In this document: positions 56,426 through 64,000 of the stretch, piece by piece
Layout of the letters: every line of letters starts with the position of its first letter
How positions within the stretch are numbered: position 1 is the first letter of the stretch
NCBI RefSeq assembly: GCF_946478955.1
Contig: NZ_CAMLDL010000006.1
Span: 83,902 to 147,901, forward strand
Direction: 5' to 3'
Length of the DNA stretch: 64,000 nucleotides
Origin: an uncultured Sphingomonas sp.
GTDB lineage: Bacteria; Pseudomonadota; Alphaproteobacteria; Sphingomonadales; Sphingomonadaceae
Made by a program: the position numbers and the translations under genes
The notes under the pieces: model-generated
Told to the model about the DNA's origin: nothing
Databases searched by the model: none
The model's input: the letters and a program-made list of their open reading frames with translations, nothing else

Positions 56426-57642
56426 GGCCGGTCGCGGCGTCCCAGCAGGCGCAGGCGAAGCGCATTCAGCTTGATGAAGCCTTCCGCATCGCGCTGGTCA
56501 TAGGCACCAGCATCATCCTCGAACGTCACCACTTTTTCGCTGTATAGCGAGTTCGGCGACTTGCGGCCGGTGATGTGAACGCCGCCCTTGTACAGCTTCA
56601 TCCGCACCGTGCCTTCAACCTTGGCCTGACTTTGGTCGATTGCGGCCTGGAGCATTTCGCGTTCCGGCGCGAACCAGAAGCCATTGTAAATGAGTTCGGC
56701 ATAACGCGGCATCAGCTCATCCTTGAGGTGCGCCGCGCCGCGGTCCAGTGTCAGCTGCTCAATTGCACGGTGGGCGGCGTGGTAGATGGTTCCGCCCGGC
56801 GTTTCATACATGCCGCGGCTCTTCATGCCGACGAAGCGGTTTTCGACGAGGTCGAGCCGGCCGATGCCATGTTTCTTGCCGAGCTCGTTGAGCTTGGTCA
56901 GGAGCGCGGCCGGCGACAATGCAACGCCGTTCACCGCGACGCCGTCACCGCCCTTGAACTCAATGGTGATTTCTTCCGGTGTATCCGGCGCGGCCAGCAG
57001 GTCATCGGTGCGCGAATAGACATAGTCTGGCACCTCAACCCACGGGTCTTCCAGCACCTTGCCTTCGCTGCTGGTGTGCAGAAGGTTGGCGTCCGTCGAA
57101 AACGGGCTTTCGCCGCGCTTGTCCTTCGGCACCGGAATCTGGTTCTTTTCGGCAAAATCGATCAATGCCGTGCGGCTGGTCAAATCCCATTCGCGCCACG
57201 GGGCGATCACCTTGATATCCGGGTTGAGCGCATAATAGCCAAGCTCAAACCGCACCTGATCATTGCCTTTGCCGGTGGCGCCGTGGCTCACCGCGTCGGC
57301 GTTCACCATCTTCGCAATTTCGATCTGGCGCTTGGCTATCAGCGGGCGGGCAATCGACGTGCCGAGAAGGTAGAGCCCTTCATAAAGCGCGTTGGCGCGC
57401 ATCATCGGGAACACATAGTCCGCGACGAATTCCTCACGAAGATCGTCGATGAAGATATGCTCAGGCTTCACGCCCATCAATTCCGCCTTGTGCCGCGCCG
57501 GCCCCAACTCCTCGCCCTGACCAAGGTCGGCGGTAAAGGTCACCACTTCGCAGCCATAGGTCTGCTGTAGCCACTTCAGGATAACGCTGGTGTCGAGTCC
57601 GCCGGAAAAGGCGAGGACAACGCGGCGAATGGATTCGGCCAT
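56422..57642 (-). CDS. argG: argininosuccinate synthase
   Basis: Condenses citrulline and aspartate with ATP. The 406 residues contain the PP-loop SGGLDTS (residues 13-19), [27 protein letters not shown] and the later conserved [13 protein letters not shown] region. ATG 57642 ([15 protein letters not shown]) is chosen by homology; a frame 101 codons longer is Ala/Arg rich and overlaps the promoter area of the next gene. The ribosome binding site is weak. argH is 11 kb away. It overlaps the following membrane-protein gene by 4 bases. Confidence 0.97.
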   Translation of the reverse strand: MAESIRRVVLAFSGGLDTSVILKWLQQTYGCEVVTFTADLGQGEELGPARHKAELMGVKPEHIFIDDLREEFVADYVFPMMRANALYEGLYLLGTSIARPLIAKRQIEIAKMVNADAVSHGATGKGNDQVRFELGYYALNPDIKVIAPWREWDLTSRTALIDFAEKNQIPVPKDKRGESPFSTDANLLHTSSEGKVLEDPWVEVPDYVYSRTDDLLAAPDTPEEITIEFKGGDGVAVNGVALSPAALLTKLNELGKKHGIGRLDLVENRFVGMKSRGMYETPGGTIYHAAHRAIEQLTLDRGAAHLKDELMPRYAELIYNGFWFAPEREMLQAAIDQSQAKVEGTVRMKLYKGGVHITGRKSPNSLYSEKVVTFEDDAGAYDQRDAEGFIKLNALRLRLLGRRDRP

Positions 57643-57769
57643 CGAACGGATATTCCCAAAATGTGACAAACGGTTGCGGCGCCCTTGCCACCCTATGCCC
57701 GCCGGTTCAAGCAACAAGGCTATTGTTAAATTTCTCTTTACCTGATTCGTTCTCCGGAGGCTCGAACCC

Positions 57770-58333
57770 ATGAAATATGTTGCATTGACCGCTGTCGCCC
57801 TTGGTTTTGCCGTCCCGGCAAATGCGCAAGCCGCCAGTGCTTCGCTGGGCCGCGCCGCAGTTCCTGCATTGATGCAGTCGATGTTTAACGCGGCAGACGC
57901 CAATCGTGACGGCTTTGTTACGGCCGCCGAAGCCACTGCCGCCAAGGCCGCTGCCGATCAGGCGCGCGACCAACGACGTCGCAACTATGCGCTGCGCCAC
58001 GACGCCAACTATCTGTTTTCGGCATCCGATTCCAATCGTGACGGCAGCCTGAGCCGCGGGGAATATGACGCCATGTATGCCGCCATCGTGCGCGCCCATG
58101 CCGCCCATGCGTCGACGCCGCGTCAAACCACCTCCGCGCCGCGCATGGGCCTCCGGATGGACGGAAAGCGTTTTGCCCGGGCAGACGTCAACAAGGACGG
58201 ACGCCTCAGCCTGCAAGAAGCTGTGGCCGTGGGTTATTTCTACTTTGACCGTATGGACAGCAATCGCGACAGCCTGGTGTCGCCGGCCGAACGAGCCGCC
58301 TACAGGCAGAAATACGCCCGCGCAGCGGGCTGA
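57770..58333 (+). CDS. secreted EF-hand calcium-binding protein 1
   Basis: A 187-residue exported protein: signal peptide ([19 protein letters not shown]) then four EF-hand loops: [12 protein letters not shown] (43-54), [12 protein letters not shown] (87-98), [12 protein letters not shown] (139-150) and [12 protein letters not shown] (163-174). The last loop has Ser instead of the usual Gly at position 6, so it may bind poorly. Loops are spaced unevenly, giving two lobes joined by a basic linker. GGAGG lies 9 bases before the ATG. A terminator follows. Likely a periplasmic calcium buffer or sensor. Confidence 0.9.
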   Translation: MKYVALTAVALGFAVPANAQAASASLGRAAVPALMQSMFNAADANRDGFVTAAEATAAKAAADQARDQRRRNYALRHDANYLFSASDSNRDGSLSRGEYDAMYAAIVRAHAAHASTPRQTTSAPRMGLRMDGKRFARADVNKDGRLSLQEAVAVGYFYFDRMDSNRDSLVSPAERAAYRQKYARAAG

Positions 58334-58359
58334 GAGCCAACGTCGAGGTTCATGAACAA

Positions 58360-58391
58360 GGGCCCGGTCGCTGTGCGCCGGGCCCATTTTT
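58360..58391 (+). terminator. intrinsic terminator after EF-hand gene 1
   Basis: Stem GGGCCCGG (58360-58367) with CCGGGCCC (58378-58385), loop of ten bases, then A and five T. It lies 27 bases after the stop. Confidence 0.92.
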
Positions 58392-58470
58392 GTCTTTCTA
58401 TTCAAGCCCGATACATGACGGCCCGGTTATTCGCGCGTGCAATCGAAGCATGGAATGACTGGAGAGTAAC

Positions 58471-59052
58471 ATGATCAAGAAGCTGTTGATCGGCGCGGGC
58501 GCTGCGGCATTGGCCGCAACTGCCTTCGCTGCACCGGCCATGATGTCCGACGGGGAAATGACCCGCGCGGAAATGACTGCCAAAGTGCGCGACCATTTCA
58601 CGAAGATGGACACCAACAAGGATGGTGCCGTCAGCAAGGATGAGATCGGCGCAATGGGCGGCCCCGGCCATCGCATGGACAAGGGGCCGGGCGACGCAAA
58701 TGTCGCGTTTGACCGGATCGACGTCAACAAGGACGGGTCCATCAGCCGCGACGAGTTCGCCCAGGGTCGCCAGATCCGGATCGAAAAGCGCGTAATGATG
58801 CGCGATGGCGCAAAGATGGGTCACGACGAGCATGGAAGCATGGGCGGTCGCCGCGGCGGTGGTCATATGCGAATGATGGCCATGGCCGATAGCAACAATG
58901 ATGGTCGCATCACTCTGCCCGAGGCCGAGGCGATGGCGATGAAGCATTTCGACCAGATGGACAGCAACAAGGACGGCAAGGTGACGCGCGAAGAGCGCAA
59001 GGCCGCGCGCGAACAGATGATGAAAATGCATCAGGGCGGGCAGCCAAGCTAA
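58471..59052 (+). CDS. secreted EF-hand calcium-binding protein 2
   Basis: A 193-residue exported protein, signal MIKKLLIGAGAAALAATAFA. Four complete EF-hand loops: DTNKDGAVSKDE (47-58), DVNKDGSISRDE (84-95), DSNNDGRITLPE (140-151) and DSNKDGKVTREE (164-175). Between loops 2 and 3 is a Met/Gly/His-rich linker (GHDEHGSMGGRRGGGHMRMM) that could bind other metals. The tail is Met- and His-containing. Paralogue of the preceding gene but with its own start (GGAG upstream) and its own terminator. Confidence 0.92.
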   Translation: MIKKLLIGAGAAALAATAFAAPAMMSDGEMTRAEMTAKVRDHFTKMDTNKDGAVSKDEIGAMGGPGHRMDKGPGDANVAFDRIDVNKDGSISRDEFAQGRQIRIEKRVMMRDGAKMGHDEHGSMGGRRGGGHMRMMAMADSNNDGRITLPEAEAMAMKHFDQMDSNKDGKVTREERKAAREQMMKMHQGGQPS

Positions 59053-59076
59053 GGCTTACTGTCGTTCGTCGAATGG

Positions 59077-59107
59077 AAGGGCCCGGCGGTTGCGCCGGGC
59101 CCTTTTT
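59077..59107 (+). terminator. intrinsic terminator after EF-hand gene 2
   Basis: Perfect 12-bp stem (AAGGGCCCGGCG at 59077-59088, CGCCGGGCCCTT at 59093-59104) with a four-base loop and a T-run. The core GGGCCCGG/CCGGGCCC is the same as in the terminator of EF-hand gene 1. Confidence 0.94.
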
Positions 59108-59141
59108 CATGCAGGTTGGTCACAAAGTTTGGAGTAATGCC

Positions 59142-61187
59142 GTGTTCTTTGCCAGCCGCTCGATTGTCTACGCCAGCGTTACCGCCCTCATTGCCTCCCC
59201 CGCTATTGCAAATGAGGGCATGTGGACCTTCGATGCCTTTCCGGCCGCGAAGTTAAAGGCGGAAGAGGGATGGGCGCCGGACCAGGCGTGGCTTGATCGA
59301 GCGCGACTATCGGCCGTTCGCCTGACTGGGGGCTGTTCAGCGAGTTTCGTTTCGTCGAGCGCACTGATCCTCACCAACCAGCATTGTGTCGCCGAATGTC
59401 TCGCTGACCTTTCGGCGCCGGGCCATGATCTGCTGAAGAGCGGTTATGTCGCTCAGGCGCGGGGTGAGGAACGAAAATGCCCTGGGCAACAGGCCGAGGT
59501 GTTGACCACCATTCGCGATGTCACGGGCAATGTGAAAGCCGCCATCGGTACCCTGTCGGGCGAGCAGGCAGTGAAGGCACGGACCGCCGCGATCGCCGCC
59601 ATTGAAAGCGCCGGTTGCACAGACTTGGAGAAGATGCGCTGCCAGGTGGTCAAACTATATGGCGGCGGCCAGTACAAGCTCTACACCTTCCGCAAATATA
59701 GCGATGTTCGTATCGTCTGGGCGCCGGAGGATGAGGCGAGCAAGTTTGGCGGCGATCCCGACAATTACAACTTCCCGCGCTACGCACTCGATGCCAGCTT
59801 CCTGCGCGCCTATGAGAATGGGAAACCGGTAGCGACCCCGCAACATTTGAAATGGACTGGGCGCGAGCCAGTCGACGGGGAGCTGGTTTTCGTGGTCGGC
59901 AACCCCGGCTCAACACAGCGCGGTCTGACCATGAGTGAGCTCGCCTATCAACGGGAAGTGAACCTGCCGGTGACACTTGCGACCCAGGCAGAGCTTCGCG
60001 GCCGACTGATCGAGGCGATGGGCGACGATCCTGAAAAGCGGCGCGAAGGCACCGATTTGCTCTATGGTATCGAAAATAATCTGAAGCGGACAATCGGCCG
60101 GGTTAAGGCGCTCAACGATCCCGCCTTCTATTCGATGCTCGACAAGCGCGAGGGCGATCTGAAAGCGAAATCGGCAGGCAATGCGGCGATTGGCGATCCC
60201 TGGACCTCGGTTTCGCAGGCGATTGGCGAACTTCGCAACATCGACGCCGAGCGGCGCTTTGCCACGCCGGATGGAGAGTTGTTCGATTATGCGATGGCGC
60301 TGGTCCGCGCCGGCCAAGAGCGCGCCAAACCGGATAGTGAGCGCCTGCCCGGATATAGCGCCAGCGCGCTTCCATTGCTCCAAAAACAGCTGCTCGATGC
60401 AAAACCAATTGCGGCGTGGCGCGACGAATTATTGATGCGATGGTCGCTGTCAAAGGCGCGCGAATATCTTGGCGCGGATCATGCGCAGACCAGATTGCTC
60501 CTCGGCAGGGAATCGCCGGAAGGTCTGGCCCATCGCTTGGTCAGCGGGACCACACTGGCCGATCCGGCGGTCCGAAAGGCGCTTTGGGACGGCGGGAGCG
60601 CGGCGGTAGATGCGTCGACCGATCCGATGATTGTTTATGCCCGTTCAGTCGAAGCCAATGACCGCGCCCTCATCAAACGCTATGATGAGAAAGTCGATGG
60701 ACCGCTAACCGCCGCGCGCGCCAAGCTCGCCGATGCCCGCTTCTCTGCTTATGGCGATAGCGTGTACCCGGATGCGACCTTCAGCCTGCGGATCACCTAC
60801 GGCCATGTCGGCGGATGGACAGAAAATGGCGTGAAGGTTCCGTTCCGGACGACGTGGGCCGGAGCCTTTGACCGGGCGACCGGTGCCGACCCATTCGCAT
60901 TGGCCCCGAAAATCCTGACCGCGAAAGACCGTCTGAACCTCAATGGGGCAATGGATGTTGCCTATGCGACCGACACAATCGGCGGCAATTCTGGATCGCC
61001 GGTCATTGACCGCCATCTCAATGTCATCGGCGCGAATTTTGATCGCAACATCCACGGTCTGCGCAATGATTATGCCTATGACATGACCATGGCGCGGTCG
61101 ATTGGCACGACGACCGCCGCCATTGAGCAGGCGCTGACCAAAATCTATCCAGCGCCGGCGCTGATGAAGGAACTGCGCGGCAAATAG
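59142..61187 (+). CDS. S46 dipeptidyl peptidase, DPP11-type
   Basis: Periplasmic serine exopeptidase of family S46 that removes dipeptides from N-termini. The signal (ASVTALIASPAIA) is cut just before NEGMWTFDAFP, the conserved mature start. Catalytic residues: His81 in TNQHC, Asp207 in GDPDNYNFPR and Ser617 in GGNSGSPV. In this family the residue 18 after the catalytic Ser sets specificity: Gly in DPP7, Arg in DPP11. Here it is Arg635 (NFDRN), which predicts preference for Asp/Glu at P1. Start GTG 59142 has GGAG 8 bases upstream; ATG 59109 is in the same frame but lies at the end of a terminator. 681 residues. Confidence 0.92.
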   Translation: MFFASRSIVYASVTALIASPAIANEGMWTFDAFPAAKLKAEEGWAPDQAWLDRARLSAVRLTGGCSASFVSSSALILTNQHCVAECLADLSAPGHDLLKSGYVAQARGEERKCPGQQAEVLTTIRDVTGNVKAAIGTLSGEQAVKARTAAIAAIESAGCTDLEKMRCQVVKLYGGGQYKLYTFRKYSDVRIVWAPEDEASKFGGDPDNYNFPRYALDASFLRAYENGKPVATPQHLKWTGREPVDGELVFVVGNPGSTQRGLTMSELAYQREVNLPVTLATQAELRGRLIEAMGDDPEKRREGTDLLYGIENNLKRTIGRVKALNDPAFYSMLDKREGDLKAKSAGNAAIGDPWTSVSQAIGELRNIDAERRFATPDGELFDYAMALVRAGQERAKPDSERLPGYSASALPLLQKQLLDAKPIAAWRDELLMRWSLSKAREYLGADHAQTRLLLGRESPEGLAHRLVSGTTLADPAVRKALWDGGSAAVDASTDPMIVYARSVEANDRALIKRYDEKVDGPLTAARAKLADARFSAYGDSVYPDATFSLRITYGHVGGWTENGVKVPFRTTWAGAFDRATGADPFALAPKILTAKDRLNLNGAMDVAYATDTIGGNSGSPVIDRHLNVIGANFDRNIHGLRNDYAYDMTMARSIGTTTAAIEQALTKIYPAPALMKELRGK

Positions 61188-61188
61188 C

Positions 61189-62409
61189 CTATACGCGCTC
61201 CCGATAGGAAAGCTCTTCTACGCCGATATAATCCCGGGTGATCGGCAGCGCATTGCGGTCGCGAATATATTGGATCTGGTAATTGCAGGCCGCGCCGGTT
61301 TCGAACATCACGATGCCACCAGCGAGATAAAATTCCCACATCCGATAGAAACGTTCGTCATAGATGGCGACGATGTCTGCCTTGCGGTCCTCACACCGCT
61401 GTAACCAATGACGCAAGGTGTAGGCGTAGTGGAGCCGCAGGGTTTCGATGTCGCTGCTGATCAGCCGTGCCGTTTCGCTGGCGCGGGTCATCTGGCTGAG
61501 CGACGGCAAATGATAGCCGGGGAAAATCCATTTATCGGTGAAGGGGTCGGGCGATCCGGCCCCGCCAAGCTTGCCGATGGTGTGGAGCAGCATCGCTCCA
61601 TCGTCGGTCATCAGATCTCGGCATTTGGCATAGAATTCTTCGTAATGCGCAAGGCCAACATGTTCGAACATGCCGATCGACACGATCCGTTCGAACCGGC
61701 CCTCGAGCAGCCGGTAGTCGATCAGCTCATACTTCACTTTGTCCGACACGCCCTCGCGCTCGGCCCAGGCGCGGGCATGTTTTAGCTGTTCAGCCGACAA
61801 AGTGATGCCGAGCACCTCGACCCCTGCGACGCGGTTAAGATAGATCGCAAGCCCGCCCCAGCCGCAGCCAATATCGAGCACCCGCTGCCCCGGTTTCAAG
61901 TCAAGCTTGGCCGCAATATGGGCTAGCTTGTCCGTCTGCGCCCGTTCGAGGCTGTTTGAGGGATCGGTAAAATAGGCACAGCTATATTGGCGCCAGGGAT
62001 CCAGAAACAGATCATAGAGCCTGTCGTCGAGATCATAATGATGCGCGACGTTGCGGCGCGATGCATCGGGCAGGTTCCGCCGGAACAGCGACTTTACATC
62101 TTGCCAGCGGTTTTTTGAAATCACGCTGCGAGACGCGCCGCCATCTTCCCAACGGTTGGACCCCGTGATCAATTCCAGAAGGTCTAGGATCGAACCATCT
62201 TCGACAATGATCCGCCCATCCATATAGGCCTCGCCAAAATTGAGGCGCGGGTTGCGAGCGATGTCAAAGGCAACGCGCTTGTCCGTAAAGCGAACGGTGA
62301 TCTCTTTCCCGCCGCCCGGACCGACAACCTCACGGCTCCCGTCCGGAAGAAGCAGGGTGATCTGACCCGTCTTCAGAATTTTGCCGACCAGTCGACCGAC
62401 CAAGCTCAT
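61189..62409 (-). CDS. cfa: cyclopropane-fatty-acyl-phospholipid synthase
   Basis: SAM-dependent modification of unsaturated acyl chains in membrane phospholipids. The 406 residues include the N-terminal domain, HHYDLDDRLYDLFLD, the YSCAYF motif, motif I DIGCGWGGLAIYL and GMFEHVGLAHYEEF. The start has AGGGGG 5 bases upstream. It is tail-to-tail with the S46 peptidase and lies 61 bases after the TauE/SafE gene on the same strand. Confidence 0.95.
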   Translation of the reverse strand: MSLVGRLVGKILKTGQITLLLPDGSREVVGPGGGKEITVRFTDKRVAFDIARNPRLNFGEAYMDGRIIVEDGSILDLLELITGSNRWEDGGASRSVISKNRWQDVKSLFRRNLPDASRRNVAHHYDLDDRLYDLFLDPWRQYSCAYFTDPSNSLERAQTDKLAHIAAKLDLKPGQRVLDIGCGWGGLAIYLNRVAGVEVLGITLSAEQLKHARAWAEREGVSDKVKYELIDYRLLEGRFERIVSIGMFEHVGLAHYEEFYAKCRDLMTDDGAMLLHTIGKLGGAGSPDPFTDKWIFPGYHLPSLSQMTRASETARLISSDIETLRLHYAYTLRHWLQRCEDRKADIVAIYDERFYRMWEFYLAGGIVMFETGAACNYQIQYIRDRNALPITRDYIGVEELSYRERV

Positions 62410-62470
62410 ACAGTCCCCCTATTCGGCACCATCCGAAGCTAGCCAGCGGCAACCGCGCTTGGCAATGGCT

Positions 62471-63229
62471 TTAGCCATATGCGCGAACGAAAAAGACGAG
62501 CGCAGTGACCGCCGTCACCAACAAGGTCCACGCGCGAACCGCGCTGGCAGGCAGCCTTTTTCCAACCCCTGCCCCGGCCCAGCCACCGGCGACACTTCCA
62601 ACCATCATTGCCAGACACGCGGCCCAGGCAACCATGCCAAAGGCGATAAAGACAATTGCAGCAGCACTGTTTGCGACGGCCAGCATCATCGTCCGCGGCG
62701 CGAACATCTGCCGGGGATTGAGCCCGGCGAGCAGTCCATAGGTCGCGGTCATCATCAGTCCGACCCCTCCACCGAAATAGCCGCCGTAGATGCCAAGCAA
62801 TAGCTGCATGGCGATCAAGCTTCTGGGTCCAATCGTCACGCGCGATGTCAGCCAGTCGGATGCCCGCTTGCCGACGAGCAGCAAGATGAATGCATAAAGG
62901 ACCAGCCAGGGAATGATGAGGTCAAAGGTCTGCGTCGGCGTGACAACCAGAAGCATGCTGCCAATCAGACCGGACACAAAGGTTACGCCCGCAAGTAGTT
63001 TCCAGCTAAGCCCGCCAAGCGGACCAAGCTCGTCGCGAAAACCCCAGGCGCTGGTCGCGGCGCCGGGGAGCAGCGCAACATTTGAGGTGGCATTTGCGAC
63101 GTTGGCGGGCAATCCAATCGCCAGCAGCGCCGGAAGCGTCGCAAAGGTGCCACCGCCCGCAAGCGCGTTCATCACACCGCCGATGAAGCCAGCGCCGGCC
63201 GCCAGTGCCAGCGCGGACAAATCAGTCAA
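62471..63229 (-). CDS. TauE/SafE-family (TSUP) permease
   Basis: Membrane permease of 252 residues with about eight helices and the inverted repeat of the TSUP family ([20 protein letters not shown] near the N-terminus, and [20 protein letters not shown] in the second half). Family members export sulfite or organosulfonates. Start TTG 63229 overlaps the rlmN stop by 8 bases, so it is translationally coupled to rlmN. Substrate unknown. Confidence 0.92.
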   Translation of the reverse strand: MTDLSALALAAGAGFIGGVMNALAGGGTFATLPALLAIGLPANVANATSNVALLPGAATSAWGFRDELGPLGGLSWKLLAGVTFVSGLIGSMLLVVTPTQTFDLIIPWLVLYAFILLLVGKRASDWLTSRVTIGPRSLIAMQLLLGIYGGYFGGGVGLMMTATYGLLAGLNPRQMFAPRTMMLAVANSAAAIVFIAFGMVAWAACLAMMVGSVAGGWAGAGVGKRLPASAVRAWTLLVTAVTALVFFVRAYG

Positions 63230-64000
63230 GCGCCTTCAACTTTTCTTCTGCAAGACGGTCAAGCTCGGCGCGACTGCGTTTTTCGGCGGCCGTCTTCAGC
63301 TGGCCGCAAGCGGCGTCGATGTCGCGGCCGCGCGGCGTCCGGACGGGGGCGCTGATACCGGCTTCGAACACGATATTGCTAAAGGCGCGGATGCGTTCGG
63401 GCGTGGAGGTTTCGTATACTGAACCTTCCCACGGGTTGAACGGGATAAGGTTGACTTTGGCCGGCAACTTATATGCCTTGATCAGCCGAACCAGCTCGCG
63501 GGCGTCATCGTCGCTGTCATTCTTGTCCTTGAGCATGATGTACTCAAAGGTGATGCGGCGGGCGTTGTTCGCACCGGGATAGTCGGCGCACGCCTGAAGC
63601 AGCTCCTCAATCCCATACTTCCTGTTCAGGGGCACGATTTCGTCGCGGATTTCCTTGGTCACGGCGTGGAGCGAGACCGCGAGGTTGACGCCAATCTCTT
63701 CGCCGGCGCGCTCCATCATCGGTACCACGCCGCTCGTCGACAGGGTGATCCGGCGCTTGGACAGGCCGAGCCCGTCGCCGTCCATGACGATCTTCAGCGC
63801 CTGCTTCACATTGTCGAAATTGTACAGCGGCTCGCCCATCCCCATCATGACGATGTTGGTCAACATGCGTCCGTCAGGCGAGCTCGGCCATTCCCCGAGC
63901 GCGTCGCGGGCGAGCATGACCTGCCCAACGATTTCGGCGGGTTCGAGGTTGCGAACAAGCTTCATCGTGCCGGTGTGGCAGAAGCGGCAGTTGAGCGTGC
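63222..64000 (-). CDS. rlmN: 23S rRNA (adenine-2503-C2) methyltransferase, N-terminus outside window
   Basis: Radical-SAM enzyme that methylates A2503 of 23S rRNA and A37 of some tRNAs. The frame is open to the right edge and the first visible residues are [10 protein letters not shown], the C-terminal part of the CxxxCxxC cluster motif, so roughly a third of the protein is missing. Further family blocks seen: [27 protein letters not shown] and the C-terminal [14 protein letters not shown] with the catalytic Cys. It is followed by the TSUP gene. Confidence 0.95.
   Translation of the reverse strand, partial: TLNCRFCHTGTMKLVRNLEPAEIVGQVMLARDALGEWPSSPDGRMLTNIVMMGMGEPLYNFDNVKQALKIVMDGDGLGLSKRRITLSTSGVVPMMERAGEEIGVNLAVSLHAVTKEIRDEIVPLNRKYGIEELLQACADYPGANNARRITFEYIMLKDKNDSDDDARELVRLIKAYKLPAKVNLIPFNPWEGSVYETSTPERIRAFSNIVFEAGISAPVRTPRGRDIDAACGQLKTAAEKRSRAELDRLAEEKLKALD

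Noticed and set aside
56575..57570. Plus-strand open frame of 331 codons
   Set aside because: It is antisense to argG, which is certain.

Overview
This is a roughly 62-63% GC window from an alphaproteobacterium, most likely of the order Sphingomonadales. The evidence is a CC_3452-type secreted protein, the mutS-glnD order, a long-form Rsh, a TonB-dependent receptor with a proline-rich tail ending in ERG, a sufR-B-C-D-S-T-A operon and a GtrA/GT2/GT-C lipid-sugar cluster. It is a chromosomal housekeeping region. I saw no tRNA, rRNA, insertion sequence, prophage or CRISPR array. Two genes run off the window: a Cdc48-like ATPase on the left and rlmN on the right.

Layout. 1-5.6 kb: Cdc48-like AAA ATPase, MFS transporter, a phospholipid N-methyltransferase-like enzyme and a phospholipase D/cardiolipin synthase-like enzyme. 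5.6-9.2 kb: rpoZ, an HxlR regulator, a small secreted protein and the bifunctional (p)ppGpp enzyme rsh. 9.2-16.9 kb: maeB, mutS, glnD. 17-23 kb: TonB-dependent receptor, then thrS-infC; infC appears to start at ATA. 23.3-28.2 kb: two DUF898 membrane paralogues, an M48 metalloprotease, an alpha/beta hydrolase and a TPR protein, all on one strand. 28.3-30.3 kb: the glyoxalase pair gloA-gloB, a small lipoprotein and the wreck of a second copy of it. 30.3-34.9 kb, minus strand: pyrD, ggt, fadD.

34.9-42.3 kb: a tightly overlapping SUF iron-sulfur operon headed by an Rrf2 regulator with a palindromic operator candidate at its own promoter. It carries an uncharacterised gene between sufB and sufC and continues into a HAD nucleotidase and dapD. 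42.4-50.9 kb: EamA transporter, TlpA-like lipoprotein, argH, LptM-like lipoprotein, galU, HNH endonuclease, gluQ, HIG1 protein, cobalamin adenosyltransferase, yggT, folD, marC. 50.9-57.6 kb: a lipid-linked sugar cluster with two polytopic GT-C-like proteins around gtrA-GT2-methyltransferase; the second GT-C-like gene is translationally coupled to argG. 57.8-64 kb: two EF-hand secreted proteins, an S46 dipeptidyl peptidase whose specificity residue predicts DPP11-type (Asp/Glu) activity, cfa, a TauE/SafE permease and rlmN.

Many neighbours overlap by 1-4 bases (ATGA, GTGA, TTGA, TGATG), so translational coupling is widespread. Several convergent pairs share their 3' ends. The most interesting items are the DUF898-DUF898-M48 cassette with identical C-terminal tails, the ATA start of infC, the unknown gene inside the suf operon, the operator at the suf promoter, the lipoprotein pseudogene and the DPP11-type residue in the S46 peptidase.
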